A stretch of DNA of 64,000 bases, taken from Paenibacillus rhizophilus. Its GTDB lineage: Bacteria > Bacillota > Bacilli > Paenibacillales > Paenibacillaceae. Position numbers and translations under genes: made by a program. The notes beneath the pieces are model-generated. The model made no database searches. It was not told where the DNA came from and worked only from the letters and a program-made list of their open reading frames with translations. The stretch covers positions 124,001 to 188,000 of the forward strand of contig NZ_RQPI01000004.1 of assembly GCF_003854965.1 (NCBI RefSeq). Reading direction: 5' to 3'. Shown here piece by piece: positions 34,127 to 43,607 of this stretch. Position 1 is the first letter of the stretch. The number at the start of each line of letters is the position of its first letter.

Positions 34127-34711
34127 ATGAACCATCCGAACGAAGATTCGCAGCTCGCAGCGCTTGTGCTTGCCGGCAGCCGTGAAGCGTACAGCCAGCT
34201 GTATGAGAGAACGATAACCGAGGTGTACCGAACCGTCCGTTTCCTCATTGGCGGGTCATCCGATACGGATGATGTCGTCCAGGAGATTTATATCCAGATG
34301 TACCGGTCTCTTGGGCAGTATGACGCGGCCCGGCCTTTCCGTCCGTGGCTTATGGGGGTGGCTATGCGGCAGATCCGGGCTTACCGGAGAAAGAGGTGGA
34401 ATTATATCCGCCTGATTAAAAAAGCGCAGCAGAGCGGGAGTGCCGCCGATCATGATTTTTCCGGGGAAGTGGCAGACAAAGTATCGTACCGCCCCCTGAT
34501 CGAGAGCGTGGAGCGCCTGCCGTACAAGCTGAAGCAGGTCGTGATTTTGCACTATTTGAATGAATATTCTCAAGAAGAAATTGCGGATGCGCTCGGCATC
34601 CCTCTCGGAACGGTAAAGTCCCGAATTCACGCCGCTTTAAAGAAGCTGCGCAGCAAGCGAAGCAGCGAGATTTTGCTTAGAGGAAAGGTGGAGGACTTGC
34701 ATGAAGCTTGA
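34127..34711 (+). CDS. ECF-type sigma-70 factor
   Basis: A 194-residue sigma factor. Region 2 spans residues 15-85 (DVVQEIYIQMYRSLGQYD, RPFRPWLMGVAMRQIRAYRR), and region 4 spans 125-180 (LPYKLKQVVILHYLNEYSQE, EIADALGIPLGTVKSRIHAALKKL). The next gene overlaps by 11 bases and codes for the probable anti-sigma factor. The start ATG at 34127 has GGGGGAA in front. It belongs to the SigV/SigX-type stress factors; the regulon is unknown. Confidence 0.85.
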   Translation: MNHPNEDSQLAALVLAGSREAYSQLYERTITEVYRTVRFLIGGSSDTDDVVQEIYIQMYRSLGQYDAARPFRPWLMGVAMRQIRAYRRKRWNYIRLIKKAQQSGSAADHDFSGEVADKVSYRPLIESVERLPYKLKQVVILHYLNEYSQEEIADALGIPLGTVKSRIHAALKKLRSKRSSEILLRGKVEDLHEA

Positions 34712-35465
34712 GGAAGAGCTGCGGGAGGCACTGCGGGAAGAAACCAGAGGCTGGGCCGCTCCGCCGGAACTGAAGGACAGATTATTCAATCACAAATCAA
34801 TGAAACCGGAGGGAAGAAGAATGAAAAAATGGATTGCGGCAGGCATTCTGGCCGCCGTGCTGCTCGTTCCTACGGGAGCCTATGCCGGATATCATTATCT
34901 GGCGGACTCCATTTACGGCTCGCAAGAGCAGATGGAGCAAAAAGGCGGCACCCAAGTGCAGTATGACCATCTCGAGGAGAAGCTGCAAGCAGCCAAACAG
35001 AGCTTTGAGCCGCAGGAGTTCGCGAAGCTGATGGCCCTGTTAAAAGAATTGGGCGACTATAATCTCAAGATAGCCGATGACAAGGGAGCGCTGCATCCCG
35101 AGCGGCTAAGCTCCGGAGATCAGGAAGCCTATAAGAAGCTGCTCGCGGAGCTGGAGCCTTATTTTGCGAAGCTGAATGCGGGGGGAGACGCGAAGGGGGG
35201 CGTGAAGGAAACCGGGCAACAGGCGGAGAACGCTGCGTTATGGAAAAAGGCGCTGGCCCGCGGGGAGCAAAACCTCAGCAGTCAGGATTTTGCCAAAGTG
35301 AAAGAAGTCATCAGCGAAATTCAAAAGCTGCAAGCTCAAGCGGCCCGGCCAGACGGCAGCGATCGAGCGTTTACGGCCCAAGAAGCCGAGCATCTTAAAG
35401 AATTGATCCGGCAGTTGGAGCCCTACCAGAACCAATTGGGAATTATGTTGAAGCCGGCCTCCTGA
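34701..35465 (+). CDS. Anti-sigma factor with DUF3600-like outer domain
   Basis: A 254-residue one-span membrane protein. Residues 1-45 are cytoplasmic, the membrane helix is about 46-65 (WIAAGILAAVLLVPTGAYAG), and the outer part contains two repeats of about 85 residues (YDHLEEKLQAAKQSFEPQEF, AKLMALLKELGDYNLK; ALARGEQNLSSQDFAKVKEV). Such proteins hold an ECF sigma factor at the membrane and release it on a signal. The assignment rests on the overlap with the sigma gene and on the DUF3600-like pattern. Confidence 0.7.
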   Translation: MKLEEELREALREETRGWAAPPELKDRLFNHKSMKPEGRRMKKWIAAGILAAVLLVPTGAYAGYHYLADSIYGSQEQMEQKGGTQVQYDHLEEKLQAAKQSFEPQEFAKLMALLKELGDYNLKIADDKGALHPERLSSGDQEAYKKLLAELEPYFAKLNAGGDAKGGVKETGQQAENAALWKKALARGEQNLSSQDFAKVKEVISEIQKLQAQAARPDGSDRAFTAQEAEHLKELIRQLEPYQNQLGIMLKPAS

Positions 35466-35500
35466 CTCCCGTCCGCGTTTTGTTCTTATCCATAAACGTC

Positions 35501-35540
35501 GCCCATGCAGCCTGCAATCCGTCAGGCACATGGGCTTTTT
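35501..35540 (+). terminator. Terminator of the second sigma/anti-sigma operon
   Basis: GCCCATG (35501-35507) pairs with CATGGGC (35529-35535), with an inner CCTG/CAGG stem, and a T run follows. Confidence 0.8.
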
Positions 35541-36129
35541 AATGTTCGGTTTGGCGTGATTTAATCCCCTCAAACGCATAGGTTATTAAATTTCTTATAT
35601 TCGTCTCTTCCAGATTATCGCCGGTTACCAATAATCTATAAAATAGGGGTCCATACATGAGATCAATACTTAATGGGATATCCAGGCTTTCTTTCAGTTC
35701 ACCCCGCTGGGCCCCACGTTCCAGAAGCTGCCTTGCCTCAAGCCGGCGGGGACGGAAAAATTCCGCCCGGTAAGCTTCAGCCAGCCCCGAATCAAATTGT
35801 CCCTCGCCGATTAGCTCGGTAATGACTTTGCCTTCTCTGCTTGTCAGAAACTTGGCTAAATTAGTGGCATGAATGAGAATATCACTGAATACCGACCCGG
35901 TATCGGGTATAGGCAGCCTTGCGGAAGCGGCAAATAGGAAGCCGGCCATAACAACAGCGGCCTTATTGGGCCACCACTTATAAATTGTGGCTTTGCTGAC
36001 CTTGGCCCGTTCCGCAATTTTTTCAACTGTTACAGCACCGAAGCCTGTTTCAAGCAGCAAGTCATAGGAGGCGTTGAGAATAGCCTTCTCGGCTTCGATA
36101 TTACGTGGTCGTCCTCTTTTTGTAGTCAT
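35539..36129 (-). CDS. TetR-family repressor
   Basis: A 196-residue regulator. The helix-turn-helix is at residues 27-46 (GAVTVEKIAERAKVSKATIY), and the ligand domain is helical (LFAASARLPIPDTGSVF onward). It is divergent from an MFS gene with inverted operator copies between them, so it most likely represses that transporter and itself. AGGAGGAATTCC precedes the ATG. Confidence 0.86.
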   Translation of the reverse strand: MTTKRGRPRNIEAEKAILNASYDLLLETGFGAVTVEKIAERAKVSKATIYKWWPNKAAVVMAGFLFAASARLPIPDTGSVFSDILIHATNLAKFLTSREGKVITELIGEGQFDSGLAEAYRAEFFRPRRLEARQLLERGAQRGELKESLDIPLSIDLMYGPLFYRLLVTGDNLEETNIRNLITYAFEGIKSRQTEH

Positions 36130-36172
36130 GGGAATTCCTCCTCATTAAAAGTTCCATCAAGCATTGCCCAGG

Positions 36173-36249
36173 ATATACTGTACGTATATTATACAAAATA
36201 TTTACGGGTTGGAAAAACTATTTACAAAACTGAACGTACAGTATATTAT
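36173..36249. promoter_or_regulatory. Divergent promoters and inverted operators of the TetR/MFS pair
   Basis: ATATACTGTACGT (36173-36185) and its exact inverse ACGTACAGTATAT (36234-36246) lie 48 bases apart. The second overlaps the MFS promoter (TTTACA 36221-36226, 17-base spacer, TATTAT 36244-36249). The first overlaps the -10 of a minus-strand promoter (TTTCCA 36215-36210, 16 bases, TATAAT 36193-36188). Binding of TetR to both would block both genes. Confidence 0.7.
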
Positions 36250-36295
36250 ATAGATACGGATTAAGAAACTGTCTAACCAATAAGGAGGAATTAGA

Positions 36296-37531
36296 ATGAA
36301 TCATTCAAAGTCGGAAGTCAAACGTGTGCCGAACTGGATTACACTTCTGCTGGCCATCTCCTGTGGCCTTATCGTTGCCAATCTTTATTATGCTCAACCA
36401 TTGGTGGGACCCATCAGCGAAGCTACGGGTTTGTCACCGGGCGCGGCGGGATTAATTGTGACGCTGACGCAAATCGGTTATGTATTGGGATTGCTGTTCA
36501 TCGTTCCGCTTAGTGATCTTATCGAAAATCGGCGTTTGGCGGTAGCCTCGTTGATTGTCGTCGTTTGTGGTCTGATTGCAGCGGCGCTGGCGACGAATGC
36601 AGCGATTTTTCTAGCCGCATCTCTGTTTATCGGACTTGGATCAGTGACGGCGCAAATCCTCGTTCCTTATGCCGCTTATCTGGCATCGGAAGAGCAGCGG
36701 GGCCGCGTCGTAGGCAATGTAATGAGCGGTCTGCTGCTTGGCATTATGTTTGCTCGTCCGGCTGCAAGCTTTCTGGCCGACCTCTTTGGATGGAAAATTG
36801 TATTTGGGCTGTCAGCGGTAATCATAGCTTTATTGACCCTTCTTCTGTCTCGCGCACTTCCTGAACGCAAGCCATCGCCAACCCTGAAGTATATGGAATT
36901 GATCGGCTCATTGGGTGCTCTATGGAGAGGAACGCCTGTTTTGCGCCGCAGAGCCTTTTATCAAGCTTGTTTATTTGGCTCTTTCAGCCTTTTTTGGACC
37001 GTTATCCCGCTGCGGTTATCCGGATATTTTCATTTGTCGCAGCAAGGAATTGCCTTATTTGCCCTGGCCGGTGTTGCTGGAGCTGTGGCTGCGCCAATCG
37101 CCGGAAGACTGGCTGATCGGGGCTGGACCCACATGCTGACCGGTCTGGCGATTACGATTGCCGCTGCATCTCTTTTATTGGCGTATCTGGTCCGTGGCAA
37201 TTCCGCCGCGTCTCTGGCGATGCTGGTCATTGCAGCAATCACGCTGGACATGGGAGTTTCCGGAAATCTCGTGCTGGGGCAGCGTGCGATCTATTCCTTA
37301 GGCAGCGAGTCGAGAGGGCGTCTGAATGGCCTGTTTATGGCTGTATTCTTTGTCGGAGGGGCTCTCGGTTCTTTCTTGGGAGGCTGGTCCTATGCTTACG
37401 GCGGCTGGACCGCGGCGGCCCTGTTAGGCTTCATTATGCCGGTTCTGGCCCTGCTGTACTTTTTTACTGAAAAAAAGGAGTCGGCAGGCGCGCTGATTGA
37501 CCATGGACGAGGAACAGTATCTGAGAAATAA
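36296..37531 (+). CDS. MFS transporter (drug-efflux type)
   Basis: A 411-residue protein with twelve predicted membrane helices. The opening [26 protein letters not shown] and the first loop [13 protein letters not shown] (motif A) match the YnfM/AraJ-like MFS group. It probably exports drugs or metabolites. Its expression is likely controlled by the divergent TetR repressor. AAGGAGGAATTAGA precedes the ATG. Confidence 0.87.
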   Translation: MNHSKSEVKRVPNWITLLLAISCGLIVANLYYAQPLVGPISEATGLSPGAAGLIVTLTQIGYVLGLLFIVPLSDLIENRRLAVASLIVVVCGLIAAALATNAAIFLAASLFIGLGSVTAQILVPYAAYLASEEQRGRVVGNVMSGLLLGIMFARPAASFLADLFGWKIVFGLSAVIIALLTLLLSRALPERKPSPTLKYMELIGSLGALWRGTPVLRRRAFYQACLFGSFSLFWTVIPLRLSGYFHLSQQGIALFALAGVAGAVAAPIAGRLADRGWTHMLTGLAITIAAASLLLAYLVRGNSAASLAMLVIAAITLDMGVSGNLVLGQRAIYSLGSESRGRLNGLFMAVFFVGGALGSFLGGWSYAYGGWTAAALLGFIMPVLALLYFFTEKKESAGALIDHGRGTVSEK

Positions 37532-37643
37532 ATGCTTTTAGAACCAAGCCCCACGCTTGTCACGCCCGTCTGCATATTGCGGTCAAGTCCCTCATAGACA
37601 TGTACTAGTCAATGCATTCAAAACAGGTTAAGGGGATGATGTC

Positions 37644-38729
37644 ATGCGCCGGATTGCATGGGTACTCGCGGTCATTATGAGCGTTACCCTGATAATGACG
37701 GGGTGCGGAAAGAAGGACTCCGCTTCCGTAGTCAAGGATTTGAACGACGTGGCCGACAAGCTGGAGAGCAAGACGGGAGCTTATCAGGGGGCGGGCACGA
37801 TGACCCTGTATACCGGAGAGCAGCCTCAGGAGTACAAGGTTGAGGTATGGTATAAAAATCCGTCGTACTACCGGATCAGCCTGGCCAACGTGCAGAAGAA
37901 CATTACGCAGATCGTGCTTCGAAACGATGAAGGCGTGTTCGTGCTGACGCCGAGCCTCGGCAAGAGCTTCCGGTTCCAGAGCGATTGGCCGGACAATCAG
38001 GGGCAGGTCTACCTGTACCAGACGCTGGTTAAAGGCATCGTCGCCGACGACAACCGCCAGTTTGTGGCTGACAAGGACAGCTACATATTCGACGTTGCGG
38101 CCAATTATCAGAGCAGCGCCTTGGTGCGCCAGAAGATTTGGTTGAACAAAAAGACATATGAGCCCAAAGAGGTACAGGTTTCGGACTCCGAAGCCAAGGT
38201 CGTGGTAGATGTGAAGTTCGACAAGTTCACCTTCAATCCCGAGTTTGCCGCCGATTCTTTTGATATGCAAAAGAATATGGCTTCCCAGGGCGCTTCGGAA
38301 AATACGGTGGCCCAGGTCGATGAGAACGGCAATCCGCTGCCGGCAGCAGAAACCCAAGAGGGAGCGCAGGCCCAGGCGAGCGCGCAGCTTGGCGACTTCG
38401 GCATCATCGAGCCGGGCTACACTCCGGAGGGTGTGAAGTTCAAGGATTCCAATAAAGTCGAGGACAGCGACGACCATGCCGTGCTTCTGCGGTACGACGG
38501 AATATACCAGTACACCATCATGGAATCGCGTCCGCTGGATCAAGCCGTGTCGCTCGCGCCGGGAACGGGCGTTGATCTTGGCTTTACACTCGGCCTTTTG
38601 ACCGGGGATGAGCAGCAGACTCTGACCTGGATGAGCGACGGACTGCAGTACCGGATTACAAGCGCGAACCTTCCTCTTAGTGAAATGATGGAAATCGCCG
38701 CGTCTATGCAGGATCAAGCGGGTAAATAA
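37644..38729 (+). CDS. ydcC: Lipoprotein with LolA-like domain (YdcC-like)
   Basis: A 361-residue lipoprotein: signal residues 1-20, lipobox ending at Cys21 (IMTGC), then a LolA/LppX-like half-barrel domain (about 30-215; YKVEVWYKNPSYYRISL) and a C-terminal DUF4367-like region (about 250-355). B. subtilis YdcC is a sporulation-linked lipoprotein located upstream of alrA, the same order as here. Its job, perhaps lipid or precursor carrying, is not known. Confidence 0.82.
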   Translation: MRRIAWVLAVIMSVTLIMTGCGKKDSASVVKDLNDVADKLESKTGAYQGAGTMTLYTGEQPQEYKVEVWYKNPSYYRISLANVQKNITQIVLRNDEGVFVLTPSLGKSFRFQSDWPDNQGQVYLYQTLVKGIVADDNRQFVADKDSYIFDVAANYQSSALVRQKIWLNKKTYEPKEVQVSDSEAKVVVDVKFDKFTFNPEFAADSFDMQKNMASQGASENTVAQVDENGNPLPAAETQEGAQAQASAQLGDFGIIEPGYTPEGVKFKDSNKVEDSDDHAVLLRYDGIYQYTIMESRPLDQAVSLAPGTGVDLGFTLGLLTGDEQQTLTWMSDGLQYRITSANLPLSEMMEIAASMQDQAGK

Positions 38730-38740
38730 TTAGTTGTAGG

Positions 38741-38792
38741 CGGATACTGCTTATTGTGGGATGATTTCCTCTACAATGTAGTATCCGTTTTG
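38741..38792 (+). terminator. Terminator between ydcC and alr
   Basis: CGGATACT (38741-38748) pairs with AGTATCCG (38780-38787) and TTTTGC follows. Confidence 0.65.
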
Positions 38793-38923
38793 CTTTCATT
38801 CGGTGAACGTCAAACCCTTGCTTACATTGACAGTCCCTTCCGTTAGCATTACCATTACGAATAAGAAAGAGATCAATGCAATCCATGACAGACTGCTTAT
38901 CACAAACGAGAAGGTGACTGGAA

Positions 38924-40126
38924 GTGCAAGAAAGCTATCGACCGACCGTAGCCGAGATTGATTTGGACGCTTTACGTGCCAATTACGAGAGCTTCCGGCG
39001 GCATTTGCCGGCGGGAGTGAAGTTTATGGCATGCGTCAAAGGAAATGCTTACGGTCATGGGGCAGTGGAAGTGACGCGGGAACTGGAACGTCTGGGCGCG
39101 GATTATGTCAGTGTGGCTTTTCTGGACGAGGCGATTGAGCTGCGTCAGGCGGGAATACTCCTGCCGATTCTGGTGCTCGGCTATACGCCCCCGGAAGCCA
39201 TTGCCGCCGCCTGGGAGAACGACGTAACCGTGACGCTTTTTACCCCGGAAGTGCTGGAGGCGGTATCGAAGCTTCCTTTGAAGGACAGCCGGAAGCTGAA
39301 GGCGCACATCAAGATCGACAGCGGCATGGGCCGACTCGGACTTCTTCCGGTCGAAGCGCCGCCGTTCATTGAAGAGGCGCAGCGCGTCCGGCAGTTGGAA
39401 TTGGAGGGGATGTTTACCCATTTTGCCAAAGCGGATGAAGCAGACAAAAGCTATACACTGGAGCAGTACCGACGGTTCATGAGCGTGACGGAAGCGCTTC
39501 GGGAAAGACAGATCCATATCCCGATCATACATACGGGCAATAGCGCTACGGCCATTGATACCCCGCATTTATCTCCGAACATGGTTCGTGTGGGCGTCAG
39601 CATATACGGATTCTACCCGTCGACCGAGGTTAACCGGCAGCAGGTCAAGCTGCAACCGGTCATGACGCTGAAGACGAAGGTTGTCTATGTAAAAAGCCTG
39701 CCGGAGAGCTGGGGCATCAGCTACGGCACCCGCTACCGCGCCGAAAGCGACGAATATATCGCCACGCTGCCCATAGGGTACGCAGACGGATATTCCCGCA
39801 TGCTGAGCGGTAAGGCAGAGGTGTTAATACGCGGCCGCCGCGTTCCTGTCGTCGGAACCATCTGCATGGACCAGTGTATGGTATCGCTCAAATCTTTCGC
39901 CAATGAGGCGGAACAAATCAAAGCCGGCGAAGAGGTTGTACTCATCGGCCGCCAGGCTGGCGTCTCCATTACGGCAGACGAGCTGGCTCTCCAACTTGGA
40001 ACGATACACTACGAGGTGACCTGCATGCTGGCCCATCGGGTGCCGCGCGTCTACATTCGCGAAGGCTCGGCTCCCCGCCTGGTAAATGCCTTACTGCAAA
40101 CCGGAAGCCCCAATCCTGTAGGTTAA
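38924..40126 (+). CDS. alr: Alanine racemase
   Basis: A 400-residue PLP enzyme, interconverting L- and D-alanine for cell-wall synthesis. PLP-Lys is Lys39 (CVKGNAYGHG), the second catalytic residue is Tyr267 (GISYGT), and the signature region MGRLGLLP is at about 136-143. The start is GTG at 38924, with AAGGTG 8 bases upstream. The D-Ala supply gene sits between ydcC and the EndoAI/EndoA pair as in Bacillus. Confidence 0.95.
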   Translation: MQESYRPTVAEIDLDALRANYESFRRHLPAGVKFMACVKGNAYGHGAVEVTRELERLGADYVSVAFLDEAIELRQAGILLPILVLGYTPPEAIAAAWENDVTVTLFTPEVLEAVSKLPLKDSRKLKAHIKIDSGMGRLGLLPVEAPPFIEEAQRVRQLELEGMFTHFAKADEADKSYTLEQYRRFMSVTEALRERQIHIPIIHTGNSATAIDTPHLSPNMVRVGVSIYGFYPSTEVNRQQVKLQPVMTLKTKVVYVKSLPESWGISYGTRYRAESDEYIATLPIGYADGYSRMLSGKAEVLIRGRRVPVVGTICMDQCMVSLKSFANEAEQIKAGEEVVLIGRQAGVSITADELALQLGTIHYEVTCMLAHRVPRVYIREGSAPRLVNALLQTGSPNPVG

Positions 40127-40317
40127 GCAGGAAATATCAAGGAATATGAATTCGTGGACAATGATATGACTTATGGTCTATACGAACTGCCGTTTCTGGT
40201 TTATAATTGGATGCAGCATACTTGATATACTGACGGCATATATTCCTTGTATAAAATTCCTTGCATAATGCTACACTGGAATACAAGGGCAGAAGGTTTG
40301 TGGGGGTGGAAGAGAAG

Positions 40318-40599
40318 TTGGCCAATTTGCAAAACACCAAAAGAATCATGATCAGCTTGCCCGATCATCTCTTGCAGGAGGTGGACGGAATTGTCCAGAT
40401 GGAGAATTCCAACCGCAGTGAATTGATCCGGCAGGCCATGAAGCTGTATCTCAGCGAACGGAGGAAGCGTTCCATACGGGAGTCCATGCAGCGTGGATAC
40501 ATGGAAATGGCCAAGATCAACTTGACCATGGCATGCGAAGCGTTCTTAGCCGAGGAAGATGCAGACAGCACTCTAGGCCGCTTAGTAAGCGGGGTGTAA
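40318..40599 (+). CDS. ndoAI: Antitoxin EndoAI (ribbon-helix-helix, MazE-like)
   Basis: A 93-residue antitoxin starting at TTG 40318 (MANLQNTKRIMISLPDHLL). This start gives the family's length and sequence, with GGTGG 8 bases upstream; a GTG at 40306 is an alternative. Residues 1-45 form the ribbon-helix-helix DNA-binding domain and the C-terminal helix wraps around EndoA. It neutralises the toxin and represses the operon. Four bases separate it from ndoA. Confidence 0.9.
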   Translation: MANLQNTKRIMISLPDHLLQEVDGIVQMENSNRSELIRQAMKLYLSERRKRSIRESMQRGYMEMAKINLTMACEAFLAEEDADSTLGRLVSGV

Positions 40600-40602
40600 A
40601 TA

Positions 40603-40953
40603 TTGATCGTAAAACGCGGCGACGTTTTTTTTGCCGACCTTTCGCCAGTAGTGGGTTCGGAGCAGGGCGGAGTAAGGCCCGTTCTTGTCATTCAGAACGA
40701 TATTGGCAATCGCTTCAGTCCTACGGTAATTGTCGCGGCAATTACCGCACAAATTCAAAAGGCCAAGCTGCCTACCCATGTAGAGATTGAAGCGGCGTCC
40801 CATGGCTTTGACCGGGATTCCGTCATTTTGCTGGAGCAGGTTCGGACGATCGACAAGCAGCGCTTAACGGATAAGATCACCCACCTGGATGACGAAACGA
40901 TGAAAAAGGTGGATGACTCGCTGCAGATCAGCTTGGGTCTGATTGATTTTTAA
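40603..40953 (+). CDS. ndoA: mRNA endoribonuclease EndoA (MazF/PemK type)
   Basis: A 116-residue toxin that cuts single-stranded mRNA at UACAU. It starts at TTG ([20 protein letters not shown]) and keeps the core [21 protein letters not shown] and the C-terminal [19 protein letters not shown]. Length and sequence match B. subtilis EndoA closely. The pair is chromosomal and conserved in Bacilli, and a terminator follows 40 bases later. Confidence 0.95.
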   Translation: MIVKRGDVFFADLSPVVGSEQGGVRPVLVIQNDIGNRFSPTVIVAAITAQIQKAKLPTHVEIEAASHGFDRDSVILLEQVRTIDKQRLTDKITHLDDETMKKVDDSLQISLGLIDF

Positions 40954-40989
40954 GCTGAATAGGCATAGCCATTTCATAGAAAATGTTAG

Positions 40990-41022
40990 AAAGGCTCACC
41001 GTGGTTTGCGGTGAGCCTTTTT
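40990..41022 (+). terminator. Terminator after ndoA
   Basis: AAGGCTCACCG (40991-41001) and CGGTGAGCCTT (41009-41019) form an 11-bp stem, followed by T residues. Confidence 0.9.
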
Positions 41023-41160
41023 GGCGGTCTGCCCGGCCGTTTGGAGCTGGTTAGACATATTCAAGCTCCCGGCTTACCCAAGGGGAGACCGGCTGGAACG
41101 AATTCGGGCAAATATGATACTATTTGATTTAACGGATTTAAGATTTGAGGAGGAAGCTCA

Positions 41161-43365
41161 TTGATCGAACAGGATATGAATACCGTTTCGGAGGAAACGG
41201 CGCGCCGGGAGCGGCAAATGATGATCGGCCAGATTGCCAAGGAGCTCGGCCTGTCGGAGAAGCAGGTAGGGACAACGGCGGGACTGCTGGACGAGGGCAA
41301 TACGATTCCGTTCATCGCCCGGTACCGCAAGGAGATGACCGGAGAGCTGGACGAGAACGCGCTTCGGGATATCGAGGAACGGCTCGGCTATTTACGCTCT
41401 CTCGGCGAACGCAAACGCGAAGTCATCCGCATCATCGAGGAGCAGGGCAAGCTGACGGAGGAGCTGCGGGAGCAAGTAACGAAAGCGGTCAAGCTTCAGG
41501 AAGTGGAAGACTTGTACCGGCCGTACCGCCAGAAGCGCAAGACCCGGGCGAGCGTTGCGAAGGAGAAGGGGCTTGAGCCGCTGGCCGACTGGATCATGGA
41601 GCAGCGGCGCGGCGGAAACCCGGAAGCGGAGGCGGGCAAATATATCGACGCCGCCAAAGGCGTGGAGTCGGCCGAACAGGCCCTTCAGGGCGCGCAGGAC
41701 ATTATTGCCGAAGCGATAGCCGACGACGCGGCGGTCCGTTCCTGGGTGCGCCAGTTTACGGCCTCGCAGGGCATTCTCGTCTCCGATGCGAAAGACAAGG
41801 AGCAGGAATCCGTATACGAGAATTATTACAGCTACCGCGAGCCGGTTCACAAAATGCCGCCGCATCGCATTCTCGCCATTAACCGCGGGGAACGGGAGAA
41901 CGTGCTGAAGGTGGGCATCGAGGTGGATGCTGCGCGTATTCATGCGCATATCACGCGCAAGCTCGTCAAGGGCCCGTCACCGGTCAAGGACCTGCTGGAA
42001 GCCGTGGCCGAGGATGCCTATAAGCGGCTGATCGCTCCCTCGGTAGAGCGCGAAGTGCGCGGGGAGATGACCGAGAAAGGCGAGAATCAGGCCATTTCGA
42101 TCTTCTCCGGCAACCTGCGGAGCCTGCTGCTCCAGCCGCCGGTCAAGGGACGCCGCGTGCTCGGCGTCGACCCAGCCTACCGCACCGGCTGCAAGCTGGC
42201 GGTCGTCGATGAGACCGGCAAGCTGCTGGAAGTGGCGGTAACCTACCCGACGCCGCCGCATAACAAGAAGCGCGAGGCGGCGGAGAAGTTCAAGGAGCTG
42301 ATCGCGAGGTACGGCATTCAGCTCATCGTTATCGGCAACGGCACCGGCTCGCGGGAGACGGAGCAGTTCACCGCCGAGGTCATTGCCGACATCGGCGACT
42401 CGGGGCTGGCCTACCTCATCGTCAATGAGGCCGGGGCCAGCGTGTACTCCGCCTCCAAGCTGGCGCAGGAGGAGTTCCCGGATCTGGATGTGGCTGAGCG
42501 CAGCGCCGCATCCATTGCCCGCCGCGTGCAGGACCCGCTCGCGGAGCTGGTCAAGATCGAGCCGAAGGCGATCGGTGTCGGGCAGTACCAGCATGATGTG
42601 TCGCAGAAGCATCTGGACGAGAGCCTTAAGGCGGTGGTGGAATCGGCGGTTAACCATGTCGGTGTCGACGTGAATACCGCTTCACCGTCGCTGCTCTCCT
42701 ACGTTGCAGGCATCAACTCGACCATCGCCAAGAATATCGTCAAATACCGCGAAGAGAACGGCAGTTTCAAGAACCGCAAACAGCTGCAAAAGGTGCCGCG
42801 TCTCGGCGCAAAATCCTACGAGCAGTGCATCGGCTTCCTGCGTATTCCCGAAGGCGAGAATACGCTCGACCGCACGCCGATTCACCCCGAGTCGTATGCC
42901 GTGGTCAGCCGCCTGTTTCAGGAGCTGGGACTTACGCTGTCGCAAATCGGCAGCAAAGAGCTGACGCCGGTGCTCGCGGCTCAGAACCCAGAGGAGTTGG
43001 GAGCCCGGCTGGACGTCGGCGTGCCCACGCTGCGCGACATCCTCGAAAGTCTTCAGCGTCCCGGGCGAGATCCCCGCGAGGAGCTGCCGCCGCCGATCTT
43101 CCGCACCGATGTGCTGAAGATTGAGGATTTGGCGCCTGGCATGGAACTGCAGGGCACGGTGCGCAACGTCATCGACTTCGGCGCCTTCGTCGACATCGGC
43201 ATCAAGAACGACGGGCTGGTGCATATCTCCCAGCTCAGCTCAAGCTTCGTCAAGCATCCGATGGACGTTGTGTCCGTCGGCGACAATGTGACCGTCTGGG
43301 TGCTCAGCGTTGATCTGAAGAAAGGCCGGGTCAGCCTGACCATGCGCCCGCCGCGCGGCGAATAA
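41161..43365 (+). CDS. tex: Tex-family RNA-binding transcription protein
   Basis: A 734-residue protein. Order: N-terminal Tex helices (10-180), the YqgF RNase H-like domain (about 330-450, VLGVDPAYRTGCKLAVVDET), helix-hairpin-helix repeats (about 500-570, SLLSYVAGINSTIAKNIV), and a C-terminal S1 domain (about 650-720, LQGTVRNVIDFGAFVDIG). Tex binds nucleic acid and influences transcription and antibiotic tolerance. The start is TTG at 41161, with AGGAGG seven bases upstream. It ends at a long stem-loop. Confidence 0.95.
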   Translation: MIEQDMNTVSEETARRERQMMIGQIAKELGLSEKQVGTTAGLLDEGNTIPFIARYRKEMTGELDENALRDIEERLGYLRSLGERKREVIRIIEEQGKLTEELREQVTKAVKLQEVEDLYRPYRQKRKTRASVAKEKGLEPLADWIMEQRRGGNPEAEAGKYIDAAKGVESAEQALQGAQDIIAEAIADDAAVRSWVRQFTASQGILVSDAKDKEQESVYENYYSYREPVHKMPPHRILAINRGERENVLKVGIEVDAARIHAHITRKLVKGPSPVKDLLEAVAEDAYKRLIAPSVEREVRGEMTEKGENQAISIFSGNLRSLLLQPPVKGRRVLGVDPAYRTGCKLAVVDETGKLLEVAVTYPTPPHNKKREAAEKFKELIARYGIQLIVIGNGTGSRETEQFTAEVIADIGDSGLAYLIVNEAGASVYSASKLAQEEFPDLDVAERSAASIARRVQDPLAELVKIEPKAIGVGQYQHDVSQKHLDESLKAVVESAVNHVGVDVNTASPSLLSYVAGINSTIAKNIVKYREENGSFKNRKQLQKVPRLGAKSYEQCIGFLRIPEGENTLDRTPIHPESYAVVSRLFQELGLTLSQIGSKELTPVLAAQNPEELGARLDVGVPTLRDILESLQRPGRDPREELPPPIFRTDVLKIEDLAPGMELQGTVRNVIDFGAFVDIGIKNDGLVHISQLSSSFVKHPMDVVSVGDNVTVWVLSVDLKKGRVSLTMRPPRGE

Positions 43366-43437
43366 AAAACCTCCAAACGCTCCCGGTCGAACCTGAAAGC
43401 AGGTTCGGACCGGGAAGCGGTCTGGAGGTTTTTTTGA
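43364..43437 (+). terminator. Terminator after tex
   Basis: AACCTCCA and TGGAGGTT enclose a nested stem (GCTCCCGGTC with GGACCGGGAAGC), and a run of seven T residues follows. Confidence 0.85.
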
Positions 43438-43482
43438 AATATAAGACTTTATAAGCTTCACGCCTATCGTTTGGTCTTATAT

Positions 43483-43547
43483 TTTTACGAGAAACGTACC
43501 TGCGTCTTAAAAAGACGCCGTCAGGTGTTTCTTCTTAGTTTTCTGCC
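43483..43547. repeat. Hairpin-bearing dispersed repeat, copy C
   Basis: TTACGAGAAACGTACCTGC is followed by a perfect 7-bp stem (GCGTCTT 43502-43508 with AAGACGC 43512-43518) and CGTCAGGTGTTTCTTCTT. It is the close relative of copy B at 6512-6570. Confidence 0.55.
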
Positions 43548-43607
43548 GGGATAGTCCCGTCCCGGAAGAGGGGCCGCGGCTGCTTCCCGCGAACTTGGCG
43601 CGGACCC

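Noticed and set aside
40318..40953. EndoAI/EndoA as a mobile toxin-antitoxin or defence system
   Set aside because: The pair is the conserved chromosomal copy next to alr, as in Bacillus, without mobility genes.
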